Below are positions 15,475 through 21,446 of a DNA stretch of 28,309 nucleotides, one piece after another. The notes under the pieces are model-generated. The model had not been told where the DNA came from. It was given only the letters and a program-made list of their open reading frames with translations, and ran no database searches. Source of the stretch: a virus; the IMG/VR virus record IMGVR_UViG_3300009106_000022, positions 1 through 28,309 of that record; one strand, given 5' to 3'. The first letter of the stretch is position 1. Each line of letters opens with the position of its first letter. A program made the position numbers and the translations under genes.

Positions 15475-15805
15475 GTGGTTTTACTCCTTCTTTTAATACA
15501 TTTAATATGTCGTAATGAATGTCTATGTAGTTCCAAAGCCAGTTCCCCTCCTGACCGCACTGATAGTTTGCTAATTCAGCATTTTTTATACGTTGGATCC
15601 GTTCAGGGTGACAGTTGGGCGGTATGTTTATGGCGTAGGTCATCCATGCCATATCATTAATTTTAAATAAAAGATCGCCTCTGCAATCTAATGTGATTAC
15701 TCCGTTTTTAGGGTACCAATGGTAGAATACAACTGGTGTCTCTTGGTTTATCTCATATATAGCGTCTCCTACTAGAGCTCTTAGGTATTTAGATTGTCTA
15801 TCCAT
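15335..15805 (-). CDS. Hypothetical protein, 156 aa, with unusually long overlap into MoxR
   Basis: ATG 15805 has a weak SD (GGCGG). The first ~110 residues look like an ordinary small alpha/beta protein (VVFYHWYPKNGVITLDCRGD). The last ~45 residues are encoded entirely inside the MoxR gene in another frame and are rich in Arg, Ser and His (RAVRDDSNRCERKTGRRSV), as expected of out-of-frame translation. Either the gene is truly that long, or an indel has removed a stop near 15474. No family was recognised. Confidence 0.65.
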   Translation of the reverse strand: MDRQSKYLRALVGDAIYEINQETPVVFYHWYPKNGVITLDCRGDLLFKINDMAWMTYAINIPPNCHPERIQRIKNAELANYQCGQEGNWLWNYIDIHYDILNVLKEGVKPHETERFSRAVRDDSNRCERKTGRRSVIRNDMGSPGHREVPNHQTTS

Positions 15806-15845
15806 CTACCGCCGCCCATAAACTTATCCCTATGATCAGTGTCAT
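15798..15845 (-). CDS. Possible 15-residue leader peptide
   Basis: A strong SD (GGAGG) lies four bases before ATG 15845, and the frame MTLIIGISLWAAVDG stops at 15798, overlapping the start of the next gene. It is hydrophobic. It could be a leader that couples translation of the 156-residue gene, whose own SD is weak. It is too short to test further by eye. Confidence 0.3.
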   Translation of the reverse strand: MTLIIGISLWAAVDG

Positions 15846-15859
15846 ATAACCTCCTATTT

Positions 15860-15915
15860 AAAAAGTGCGGGATCACAGATCGGAGTACATCTTGATATGA
15901 GGGATCTGCTCCCGC
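15860..15915 (-). terminator. Long-stem terminator after the 116-aa gene
   Basis: On the minus strand GCGGGA pairs with TCCCGC and, inside it, AGATC pairs with GATCT, followed by AC and five T residues. It ends the transcript from the small genes at 16.0-17.4 kb. Given its length and internal loops it could also be a small structured RNA. Confidence 0.55.
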
Positions 15916-16003
15916 TGCCGAGGTTTTTTCCATTAGCCCACTCACGGCTTGGACTACCTATACATAGGTACAGGACTAGATTAGTTTTAAGGCATAAGAA
16001 AAG

Positions 16004-16012
16004 TTATCCACA
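16004..16012 (+). other. Perfect DnaA-box consensus
   Basis: TTATCCACA is an exact match to the E. coli high-affinity DnaA box and is part of the palindrome TTATCCACAGGATAA. It lies in a 200-base non-coding gap with AT-rich flanks and an adjacent CCTATACATAGG palindrome (~15957). A single box could also arise by chance, but its intergenic location makes it a candidate host-DnaA or replication-linked site. Confidence 0.4.
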
Positions 16013-16046
16013 GGATAAACTTAGTTATCTATGTAGCTAGTTGTGT

Positions 16047-16397
16047 TTATACGAATAGAGGATCCAAGTTGTCATCTACTATCTCAACGAACATTGATAC
16101 GCCTACTCCGAAGCGTTCTTGATCGCCGAGTATTTCTATATCAGCTTCATACCCATCGCCTTCGCCTGTACGTATGAAACAGTAGGTTTGCTCCGGTATA
16201 GAAGCGAACCATTTCTCAGCTTCTCGAACTTCTTCATAGGACGTGTACCATTTAACTCCACGATAGGTGTACCGGATTTGGTCAGGTAACGGTTCGCGCT
16301 CGTAAAACCATCGTTCTTTATCTGCTATACCTAAAAAGTTAAATTCATATTCTTTTTCGGGGAGCATGCATATGACTATATCGCTACGATAACCCAT
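16047..16397 (-). CDS. Hypothetical phage protein beginning MGYRSD, 116 aa
   Basis: I chose the second of two close ATGs (16397), because the SD AAGGA is correctly spaced for it and because proteins beginning MGYRS(D/E) followed by a WY-rich segment are a frequent small phage family. Here the later segments are KERWFYEREPL, GVKWYTSYEEVREAEKWF and TYCFIRTGEGDGYEADIE. Predicted fold is alpha/beta. The family has no assigned function that I know of. The upstream 65-residue gene overlaps by 14 bases. Confidence 0.82.
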   Translation of the reverse strand: MGYRSDIVICMLPEKEYEFNFLGIADKERWFYEREPLPDQIRYTYRGVKWYTSYEEVREAEKWFASIPEQTYCFIRTGEGDGYEADIEILGDQERFGVGVSMFVEIVDDNLDPLFV

Positions 16398-16581
16398 AAG
16401 CATTCCTTATATTTTTGAGCTCTTTAACGCGAGCTTGTGCTACAGTTTCCCGTCCTCGTAAGACACGGTCTGCTATTTTTAGTGCGTATGTTTCGAATAC
16501 CTCATCGGTAAGAGGTTCTTTATATAGTTTGGTTTTTAGATAGAGTATGTCTTCCTCGAAAGTGCTTAGTTCCTCATTCAT
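16384..16581 (-). CDS. Hypothetical helical protein, 65 aa
   Basis: ATG 16581 follows the SD AGGAGG. The sequence is helical with an acidic N-terminal half and a basic C-terminal half (RVLRGRETVAQARVKELKNI, residues ~39-58). No motif points to a function. It is separated by 8 bases from the gene upstream and overlaps the downstream MGYRSD gene. Confidence 0.75.
   Translation of the reverse strand: MNEELSTFEEDILYLKTKLYKEPLTDEVFETYALKIADRVLRGRETVAQARVKELKNIRNAYGLS
16393..16414 (-). promoter_or_regulatory. Dyad motif copy within the 16.4 kb gene junction
   Basis: The minus strand reads AAATATAAGGAATGCTTATG, one mismatch from the ATAAGC-n3-GCTTAT dyad. It overlaps the end of the 65-residue gene and the start of the 116-residue gene, and it supplies the SD AAGGA. 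It may be a regulatory copy or only a coincidental start region. Confidence 0.3.
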
Positions 16582-16589
16582 ACTGCCTC

Positions 16590-16742
16590 CTATTGTTCTT
16601 TAAGTTTATCAGCTAGTTTACTGCGTTCTTTTAACGCACGGAGCTCGTGTTTATCGAGCCATTCCAGTTGTTCAGAAGGGCTACGTTTGTCAGCTTCGCG
16701 TTGCTCAGCTTCTATTCTTTTTTCTAGTTTAGTTTTCTTCAT
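16590..16742 (-). CDS. Charged helical protein, 50 aa
   Basis: The frame starts at ATG 16742, overlapping the TGA of the RHH/zinc-ribbon gene (ATGA), and ends at TAG 16590, just before the next SD. The protein is almost entirely a charged helix (KLEKRIEAEQREADKR, then SPSEQLEWLDKHELRALKER). Such 50-70 residue charged proteins with a SPxEQL-like motif are common in phage genomes, without known function. Found by reading the gap between longer frames. Confidence 0.7.
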   Translation of the reverse strand: MKKTKLEKRIEAEQREADKRSPSEQLEWLDKHELRALKERSKLADKLKEQ

Positions 16743-16975
16743 TGTTGCACCGTCCATTCACCGCAAGTATCACAGCGCTCTTCAGTTATAAATTGGGTTG
16801 AATCGCAAGGTCTACACCAACCGGTTTTCTTTACGAAATTCGGAGTAGGTTCTGCCACAACCAATGAATCTATATAAGAGCGTAATAGCTTTGTCATCGT
16901 TGTTTGCTTAGATGAAGCATACGCTTTCAGTTGGGTGTGTTGTTTTACTGTTAAAGGTATGTTTACTGCTGCCAT
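16739..16975 (-). CDS. Ribbon-helix-helix plus zinc-ribbon protein, 78 aa
   Basis: Residues ~4-45 (VNIPLTVKQHTQLKAYASSK, then TTMTKLLRSYIDSLV) fit a ribbon-helix-helix DNA-binding domain. The C-terminal ~25 residues have a zinc-ribbon pattern, CRPC-x12-CDTC. The combination suggests a DNA-binding regulator stabilised by zinc. ATG 16975 has the SD GAGGAAACAG, and the start overlaps the end of the 74-residue gene by 13 bases. Function inferred only. Confidence 0.75.
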   Translation of the reverse strand: MAAVNIPLTVKQHTQLKAYASSKQTTMTKLLRSYIDSLVVAEPTPNFVKKTGWCRPCDSTQFITEERCDTCGEWTVQQ

Positions 16976-17187
16976 TCTGTTTCCTCCGCTAGTTGTCGTA
17001 TCGTATTGCCTATATTCGCATCATGCTCTTTAATTAGCAATGCTAATATATACATTGCCTGTTCATTTGTCAGTTCATTATCTGTAGCATTATGTATATC
17101 TGCCAAGTCGTATACTTCTGCAGTCGCTATCCCTGCGATTATATTTTCCCGATAGCTTAGTATGTCTTGCCAATCAGCTAGGCTCAT
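16963..17187 (-). CDS. Hypothetical acidic protein, 74 aa
   Basis: ATG 17187 follows the SD GGAGAAAAATA. It begins MSLADWQDILSYRENI, which is similar in pattern to the MSQSDWDHIESYK start of the left-cluster genes, hinting at a shared origin. The rest is helical and acidic (NATDNELTNEQAMYILALLI). The 59-residue gene upstream overlaps it by 14 bases. Function unknown. Confidence 0.75.
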   Translation of the reverse strand: MSLADWQDILSYRENIIAGIATAEVYDLADIHNATDNELTNEQAMYILALLIKEHDANIGNTIRQLAEETEWQQ

Positions 17188-17353
17188 TATTTTTCTCCTT
17201 TGGTGCTGTTAGCCCCATATCGTCGTAATATTTGTAGTGGCTTTTAATCACGTCATTATCTTTATCGAACACATCAAGTACAACACCTTCGTGCTCGAGC
17301 TTCACTTGTATAAATAAGCCTTCGTGTTCTATATCTACGTATCGGTCTGTCAT
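17174..17353 (-). CDS. Hypothetical protein, 59 aa
   Basis: ATG 17353 follows the SD AGGAG at nine bases. The first 45 residues look like a small beta sheet (DRYVDIEHEGLFIQVKLEHE, then GVVLDVFDKDND) and the end is hydrophilic. It is the first gene after the terminator at 17373-17396 and fills the gap before the 74-residue gene. No family recognised. Confidence 0.75.
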   Translation of the reverse strand: MTDRYVDIEHEGLFIQVKLEHEGVVLDVFDKDNDVIKSHYKYYDDMGLTAPKEKNNEPS

Positions 17354-17372
17354 TCGATTAATCTCCTGGCAT

Positions 17373-17396
17373 AAAAAAAGGGAGCCGAAGCTCCCT
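17373..17396 (-). terminator. Rho-independent terminator after the 141-aa gene
   Basis: On the minus strand AGGGAGC, a TTCG tetraloop and GCTCCCT form a perfect seven-base-pair stem followed by a run of T residues. The UUCG loop makes it very stable. It starts 12 bases after the stop of the gene at 17408-17833. Confidence 0.95.
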
Positions 17397-17407
17397 AAGA
17401 GGTAAGA

Positions 17408-17833
17408 TTACGCTGCTAAGCCTAATTCATCTGCGAACTCATCATTCTGCTCGTCAGTGTAAGGCGTAGTTAGGTCTTCACGTTTCATTTTCTTCAATAA
17501 CATTTCTAATTTGCCTTTTTCGGCATCAATTTCGGTGGGGGTTGAAGTAGCACAAGCTGGGCTTTGATAGAAATTAATGAACCCGACAACGCTAATGCGG
17601 TTTTCTCCTGTACCGCTAACAGTAAAACCAAGTTTACCTGCGTTCTTACCGCTAGTACGTGGGGCAGTTACGCCAACAATGGCTTTAGTGGTAAGGAAGT
17701 TATACACGCCTTGTTCGGTAACCTTGCCTGCGAAGGATTCAACCGGTACAAAACGTACACGTTGGTTGTCTAAAGATAATTGGAAATAAACTTCGTCTTC
17801 ATAATTATTGTTTACAGTTGCTTTGTTAGCCAT
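17408..17833 (-). CDS. Hypothetical protein with acidic tail, 141 aa
   Basis: The protein looks beta-rich in its first 100 residues (VYFQLSLDNQRVRFVPVES; GFTVSGTGENRISVVGFINF) and has a charged helical and acidic C-terminus (TDEQNDEFADELGLAA). It has its own strong SD (AGGAG), an upstream hairpin-rich leader and a very stable terminator, so it is likely well expressed. An ssDNA- or nucleic-acid-binding role is possible from the small beta fold and acidic tail, but there is no diagnostic motif. Confidence 0.8.
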   Translation of the reverse strand: MANKATVNNNYEDEVYFQLSLDNQRVRFVPVESFAGKVTEQGVYNFLTTKAIVGVTAPRTSGKNAGKLGFTVSGTGENRISVVGFINFYQSPACATSTPTEIDAEKGKLEMLLKKMKREDLTTPYTDEQNDEFADELGLAA

Positions 17834-17853
17834 GGTATTTCTCCTAATATAAT

Positions 17854-17867
17854 GAGCTATTTAGCTC
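17854..17867. repeat. Perfect palindrome in the leader of the 141-aa gene
   Basis: GAGCTATTTAGCTC is a perfect palindromic hairpin 12 bases upstream of the SD of the 17408-17833 gene. It could be an operator or a leader hairpin controlling translation. Confidence 0.4.
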
Positions 17868-17883
17868 GGTTAAAAATCATTCA

Positions 17884-17900
17884 AGTGGTCGGAGACCACT
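17884..17900. repeat. Hairpin AGTGGTC-GGA-GACCACT at the RNA polymerase 3' end
   Basis: A seven-base-pair hairpin overlaps the RNA polymerase stop codon. The same hairpin core, GTGGTCGGAGACCAC, occurs at 19601-19617 just before the RNA polymerase gene, so the gene is bracketed by the same element. On the minus strand it is followed by TTGAATGATTTTT, so it may work as a weak terminator. Confidence 0.6.
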
Positions 17901-19569
17901 AAGAGATCGCATATTTGCTTGCGAGTATGTCAAGGTGCAGGTCATCACTTTCTTTAGCAATGCTTATATTCTTACCGCTGATTTCCGATAAGATGTCAGC
18001 CAACAGATCACTCTGTGCGATGTCTGCTAGGATCTCACGGTATATACGTGATGCATCTTGCATGTTATCGGGGTGAAAATAGAAGCAATCGAAAATATGT
18101 GCAATATCGAATGGACAACGGCGTACCATTTCACGGGCGACGTAGCCATCGACAGAGTGGATAATATTAGGTACTAAAGAGGTTGATTTACGTGATGGTT
18201 TATTTGCTTTGTAGATATAAGCGAATCGACGATGATTCAACTCATCAATCTCAACACGCTTATCTACTGTTTCAATGACCGGTACAACTGAACGGTGCCC
18301 GTCGGGGAGAGTCCAGCTGTGCTCGAGTGCGCGTTTATTCCAGAAGGCGTTGATCGTATCCATAACGTCTACGGCACCGGGGCATAGTCCATCTAATGCG
18401 TTGTAGAACGCCTGTAGCTGTACATCGTTGAATGCCTTACGTGGTTCTTCGAGGCTATTATAATAGTGAGTCATCACCGGCTGTTTAACCATGTTGCGAT
18501 TCACATAGTCTGCAGGTGGTAACGGGCTATTCATCGTATCAGCCACGAGTGTGTACAGATCTTCTCGTGTGCCTGAATAGATCAAGTTGCATGCTTTCGC
18601 TGTGGTCTTACAGCCGATCAATGCCGCCATGATCTGTAAGCCCGAGGCAGTAGCATCTAGCCCCATCATGTAGTTACTAGGCAGTCCTTGTTCTGCTAGG
18701 GCATAAGCGCGTAATGCTTTGCGTCCTAGTAGGGGGTATTTGAATTCTTCTGTATCGAAGCCTTCTTTAAGTTGGGAATCAAACCATGCTATACGTTCTT
18801 CGAACAAGAGCTTATCGTGTCCGGCTTCGTTAGCTACGGCTATTTTTAGGTTATCGAGATTTTCACTAACTACCTTTTTGCGAGGTGATAGCAGAGCCTT
18901 GTCATATTCATGGCTCTGATAATTCACAAAATAGCTATGCATATAAGACCGTCCTCGCATGTCATAGCGCCATTTGAAATAGAACCCACGACCTATAAGA
19001 TCGTTATATATGGCTTTGAAATCAGCACGGGTCTTAACCGAGTGATGCTTAGCTTTAGGGTTCTTTTCATGACGTAGAACCTCAGTATCTATACACCATT
19101 CTATATCTTGTAAGATATTAAGTACGTCATACGACTGTGCTTGATTGTGGTGTTTCATCCCACCACCTAATATGATGGAGTCTTCGCCATTATGGTTACT
19201 ACTCCATTTGTTAGGCTTAAAAGTGGGGAAGTTGGATTTTATCAACGCTTCTTTAGGTAAGTTAGGCAGCACATAGGTGCCATAACGGGTCATATCAAGC
19301 GTGTACCACCCTTGGTTTTGACAGATTGCTAACAACTCAGCGCCAGTCTTCACCGCGTCAAGTTGATCCTTATACCCAAGGCTAGTACCTAGGCGTGTGG
19401 CTACGTTCTGGATGGGGGTTTTGTCCTGCTGGGTACGACAGAGTGCCGTCCACAGCTTCGAAGAGATATCTAACGGTGTTAGTTTCCGCTCTTTCAACTC
19501 AGCTATACGGAGCGCTTTGCTCTTATAGCTATATTGTTTATTTAGGTACTCTGATATCTGAGCTTCCAT
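17899..19569 (-). CDS. Compact single-subunit (T7-like) DNA-directed RNA polymerase
   Basis: At 556 residues this is shorter than T7 RNA polymerase (883). The catalytic set is present: a DxRGR segment (YDMRGRSY), motif A LDATASGLQ (Asp ~304), motif B with VKQPVMTHYY (Lys ~362, Tyr ~370; eight apart as in T7 Lys631 and Tyr639) and motif C HIFDCF (Asp ~494). The region before motif A is about 230 residues shorter than in T7, so much of the N-terminal domain is missing or replaced. The start is ATG 19569, seven bases after GGAG; the in-frame TTG at 19581 lies in the SD. It presumably transcribes phage genes from its own promoters; the recurrent dyad motif is the best candidate. Confidence 0.92.
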   Translation of the reverse strand: MEAQISEYLNKQYSYKSKALRIAELKERKLTPLDISSKLWTALCRTQQDKTPIQNVATRLGTSLGYKDQLDAVKTGAELLAICQNQGWYTLDMTRYGTYVLPNLPKEALIKSNFPTFKPNKWSSNHNGEDSIILGGGMKHHNQAQSYDVLNILQDIEWCIDTEVLRHEKNPKAKHHSVKTRADFKAIYNDLIGRGFYFKWRYDMRGRSYMHSYFVNYQSHEYDKALLSPRKKVVSENLDNLKIAVANEAGHDKLLFEERIAWFDSQLKEGFDTEEFKYPLLGRKALRAYALAEQGLPSNYMMGLDATASGLQIMAALIGCKTTAKACNLIYSGTREDLYTLVADTMNSPLPPADYVNRNMVKQPVMTHYYNSLEEPRKAFNDVQLQAFYNALDGLCPGAVDVMDTINAFWNKRALEHSWTLPDGHRSVVPVIETVDKRVEIDELNHRRFAYIYKANKPSRKSTSLVPNIIHSVDGYVAREMVRRCPFDIAHIFDCFYFHPDNMQDASRIYREILADIAQSDLLADILSEISGKNISIAKESDDLHLDILASKYAIS

Positions 19570-19600
19570 GATGTACTCCAATTTAATTAATTAATCACAT

Positions 19601-19617
19601 AGTGGTCGGAGACCACA
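19601..19617. repeat. Hairpin GTGGTC-GGA-GACCAC upstream of the RNA polymerase
   Basis: A second copy of the hairpin seen at 17884-17900, located 30 bases before the RNA polymerase start and 15 bases after the Nudix gene. It may delimit or process the RNA polymerase message. Confidence 0.6.
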
Positions 19618-19631
19618 GGTTTGCAGTTCAA

Positions 19632-19655
19632 CTCAGTCTCGCGTAGCGAGCTGAG
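19632..19655. repeat. Stem-loop repeat (first of three copies) at the Nudix gene end
   Basis: The arm CTCAG(T)CTCGC pairs, with one bulged base, with GCGAGCTGAG around a GTA loop. Copies are also at 21614-21637 and 22336-22359. Here it encodes the C-terminal LATRD of the Nudix protein and its TGA stop. Confidence 0.75.
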
Positions 19656-20100
19656 CTAGTTGGTCACATAGAGTTTCGTAACGTAGTTGCCAGAGGAACA
19701 GCTTAGTGGCAGACATCATGGGTAGCCTTGCTAGTGCTTTAGCAGGTGTTACCCATTTAAAATCTGCTATTTCCTCCTGCTCTTCGAGAAAATCTTCTAA
19801 GTGTTCATACTTTGAGTACTTAGAAGCGACGGAGTAAGCTACTGTGTAGAAAGTAACTTTCCCTCCTGTTTTAGAGGGGTGAACACAGCAGTCTTTTAGT
19901 AGCTGTGCCCCATTCTCGCCTAGGTCAACGCCCGTTTCTTCTCGTAACTCACGAAGAGCCGTAACTCTTGTTAGAAACTCTCCATCACGTTGCCCACCGC
20001 CTATGGGCTGCCAGAACTCTGGATTTTTCTTAGTTCTGCATAGTAGTATTCTGTTGTTTGATATGATCCCGACCATTGATGCGTTCTTTTTAGTACTCAT
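19633..20100 (-). CDS. Nudix hydrolase
   Basis: The 155-residue protein has a Nudix box GGQRDGE then RELREETGV (residues ~37-60), the site that binds Mg and cleaves nucleoside diphosphates linked to another group. The spacing between the first Glu and RE is eight residues rather than seven, a one-residue insertion. The conserved FWQPIGGG before it is typical. In a phage it could clean oxidised nucleotides, alter nucleotide signals or remove NADH-type caps; the substrate cannot be told. Its end is encoded by the stem-loop repeat, and its start overlaps the TGA of the 66-residue membrane gene (ATGA). Confidence 0.88.
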   Translation of the reverse strand: MSTKKNASMVGIISNNRILLCRTKKNPEFWQPIGGGQRDGEFLTRVTALRELREETGVDLGENGAQLLKDCCVHPSKTGGKVTFYTVAYSVASKYSKYEHLEDFLEEQEEIADFKWVTPAKALARLPMMSATKLFLWQLRYETLCDQLAQLATRD

Positions 20101-20297
20101 GAGTGTGCCTCCTTATAGCCTATGTACAGGCCAATACAGAATGTGATGATTAGGTAGTAAAAGTAATAGGTTAGCCAGAGGGTGATGTGTCCTGTATATA
20201 TGGCTATGATGAGAGTTGCCCAGAAGAACATTGTTAGGGCTTTGGTGTACCATGGGAGAGACTTCCAGATAGTTATTAATAAGTTGATTATTTGCAT
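20097..20297 (-). CDS. Small membrane protein, 66 aa (paralogue of 24376-24615)
   Basis: ATG 20297 has the SD GGAGTACACAAC; a longer frame upstream would include the preceding terminator and is rejected. The protein starts MQIINLLITIWKSLPWYTKA, then has two hydrophobic segments (~22-38 and ~42-60) and ends GYKEAHS. It shares the ITIWK start and overall layout with the 24376-24615 protein. Probably an inner-membrane protein; function unknown, possibly superinfection exclusion. Confidence 0.75.
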   Translation of the reverse strand: MQIINLLITIWKSLPWYTKALTMFFWATLIIAIYTGHITLWLTYYFYYLIITFCIGLYIGYKEAHS

Positions 20298-20361
20298 GTT
20301 GTGTACTCCTGTGTAGTAGTAAGTCGTGCGTAGAGTGGGGAGAAAATAGGTCAAATAACCT

Positions 20362-20387
20362 AAAAAAGTCCCCATCCCTAACGGGGA
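20362..20387 (-). terminator. Rho-independent terminator after the AlkB-like gene
   Basis: On the minus strand CCCC, a nine-base loop and GGGG form a short stem, followed by ACTTTTTT. It begins 9 bases past the AlkB-like stop. Confidence 0.75.
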
Positions 20388-20395
20388 AAATTGTG

Positions 20396-20989
20396 TTAGC
20401 GCACCGTGCGCCAGGTTAGGTTGAGTCTGTGTCCCTCAGGACACCCGAACGCGCCAGTGTCTCCGGTGTGTGGGTCTGGTTTTGATGCAGCGTGGTAATA
20501 GTTAGTGAAAAATTTACGGGAACCGATTACTAGATCCCCATCTTCAAGTGTTATGCGGTAGGTCTTACCGCCTTTATAGGCACGGCTGAACGTAAATTCA
20601 GCTGATGCGCCCAGAGAGAAGGACGCTAATGGCCCGACTAATTCAGGCTCGTTATCTTTATGTTGATTTATGCTATGCTGAGGTTCATAGTGATTTAATA
20701 AGACGTGGTTGAAGTAGCGGTCATGATTCTTAGCCTGAAGAAATTGCCGGACATCTTCAGATAGCTTCTTGATACTAGGCGTACGTTCCCACCCAGTAGC
20801 TACGTGGTCTTTGTGAGAGTAGTGGTAGTTCAGATCTTCATCCCCTACCCAACCCACATAGCGTCCGAACTCGTACAGGCTGGCAGACATTACCAATTCA
20901 GCTATTAATGTATTCCTAAATTTATAATCTAAGTTTAGATGCTCAGTTTTTAAGACGGCACCTGCGCCATCGTCGAAGATAGTTTTCAT
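20396..20989 (-). CDS. AlkB-like Fe(II)/2-oxoglutarate dioxygenase
   Basis: The 197-residue protein has the AlkB core: NHYEPQHSINQHKDNEPEL (HxD iron motif), a distal His in NYYHAASK, and HRLNLTWR, the RxNxTxR signature that binds 2-oxoglutarate and the iron site. It should reverse alkylation damage (methyl groups) in DNA or RNA. The start is ATG 20989 (MKTIFDDG), six bases after GGAG; the longer in-frame start at 21022 would overlap the 59-residue membrane gene. As a phage gene it may protect phage DNA or undo host-imposed base marks; the substrate is inferred. Confidence 0.92.
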   Translation of the reverse strand: MKTIFDDGAGAVLKTEHLNLDYKFRNTLIAELVMSASLYEFGRYVGWVGDEDLNYHYSHKDHVATGWERTPSIKKLSEDVRQFLQAKNHDRYFNHVLLNHYEPQHSINQHKDNEPELVGPLASFSLGASAEFTFSRAYKGGKTYRITLEDGDLVIGSRKFFTNYYHAASKPDPHTGDTGAFGCPEGHRLNLTWRTVR

Positions 20990-21165
20990 AATGTACTCCA
21001 TGATATAAAGAACAACGTCCAACTCAGGACGCTGGATAAGAGGCTAAGGGCTGCAACTGAGCCAGTAGCACAGGTAAGTTTCATGGTTGATAAGACTGCG
21101 TACCCGGCGCAGCCTGTCCCTAGAGCTGTGAGCCCTAGGAACAAAGTTATGACGTAATCCATCAT
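20986..21165 (-). CDS. Small membrane protein, 59 aa
   Basis: The frame starts at ATG 21165, overlapping the TAA of the 63-residue gene (TAATG), and its TGA overlaps the AlkB-like start (ATGA), a typical coupled pair of junctions. It begins MMDYVITLFLGLTALGTGCA and has two hydrophobic segments (residues ~3-23 and ~36-55), so it is probably an inner-membrane protein. Function unknown. Confidence 0.65.
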   Translation of the reverse strand: MMDYVITLFLGLTALGTGCAGYAVLSTMKLTCATGSVAALSLLSSVLSWTLFFISWSTL

Positions 21166-21356
21166 TAGAACGGTACGTCTTCATCAGTTACCTGATGGTT
21201 TGCGCCATCGAAGGGCGCGTAGCTAGACTGGGGCCCGTTGACCTCGTCCCAGAGCTCCGCTACGCCTGTATATGGGTATTCAGCCATAAGGTCTTCTTTG
21301 CTCATGACGCGGGCTTGGTCTTCGATATGTTCTAGAAAACGTTTAGTATTTGACAT
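21165..21356 (-). CDS. Small acidic protein ending in SSB-like tail DEDVPF, 63 aa
   Basis: ATG 21356 has the SD AAAGGAG; an in-frame upstream start would include the terminator. The protein starts MSNTKRFLEHIEDQARVMSK and ends VTDEDVPF, close to the bacterial SSB tip DDDIPF, which recruits many repair enzymes. There is no OB-fold, so it may be a tail-only decoy or an adaptor that binds SSB-interacting proteins. It is flanked by a terminator upstream and coupled to the downstream membrane gene. Confidence 0.75.
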   Translation of the reverse strand: MSNTKRFLEHIEDQARVMSKEDLMAEYPYTGVAELWDEVNGPQSSYAPFDGANHQVTDEDVPF

Positions 21357-21380
21357 GATTAGTACTCCTTTAATAGGTAT

Positions 21381-21415
21381 AAAAAAGCCCACACACTTAG
21401 GATAAGTGTGCAGGC
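21381..21415 (-). terminator. Rho-independent terminator before the 63-aa gene
   Basis: On the minus strand CACACTTA, a TCC loop and TAAGTGTG form a perfect stem, extended outward by partial GC pairs, and followed by six T residues. It ends the transcript of the 45-residue gene upstream. Confidence 0.9.
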
Positions 21416-21422
21416 ATGGGTT

Positions 21423-21446
21423 ATTAGCTATGCTTATAATTTTAAG
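21423..21446 (-). promoter_or_regulatory. Dyad motif copy near 21.43 kb
   Basis: The minus strand reads AATTATAAGCATAGCTAATA, matching the recurrent dyad. It overlaps the stop of the 45-residue gene and lies upstream of a terminator, which argues against a simple promoter role for this copy. Confidence 0.3.

Noticed and set aside
15860-15990. tRNA gene in the 15.9 kb gap
   Set aside because: The nested stems do not form a cloverleaf with D and T arms or an acceptor end; they fit a terminator.
19570-19581. TTG start extending the RNA polymerase by four residues, and the similar GTG or TTG extensions at 1720, 2054 and 2766
   Set aside because: In each case the upstream start codon falls inside the SD sequence that serves the ATG start.
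20298-20375. N-terminal extension of the 66-residue membrane protein
   Set aside because: The extension covers the terminator of the AlkB-like gene, and the ATG at 20297 has a good SD.
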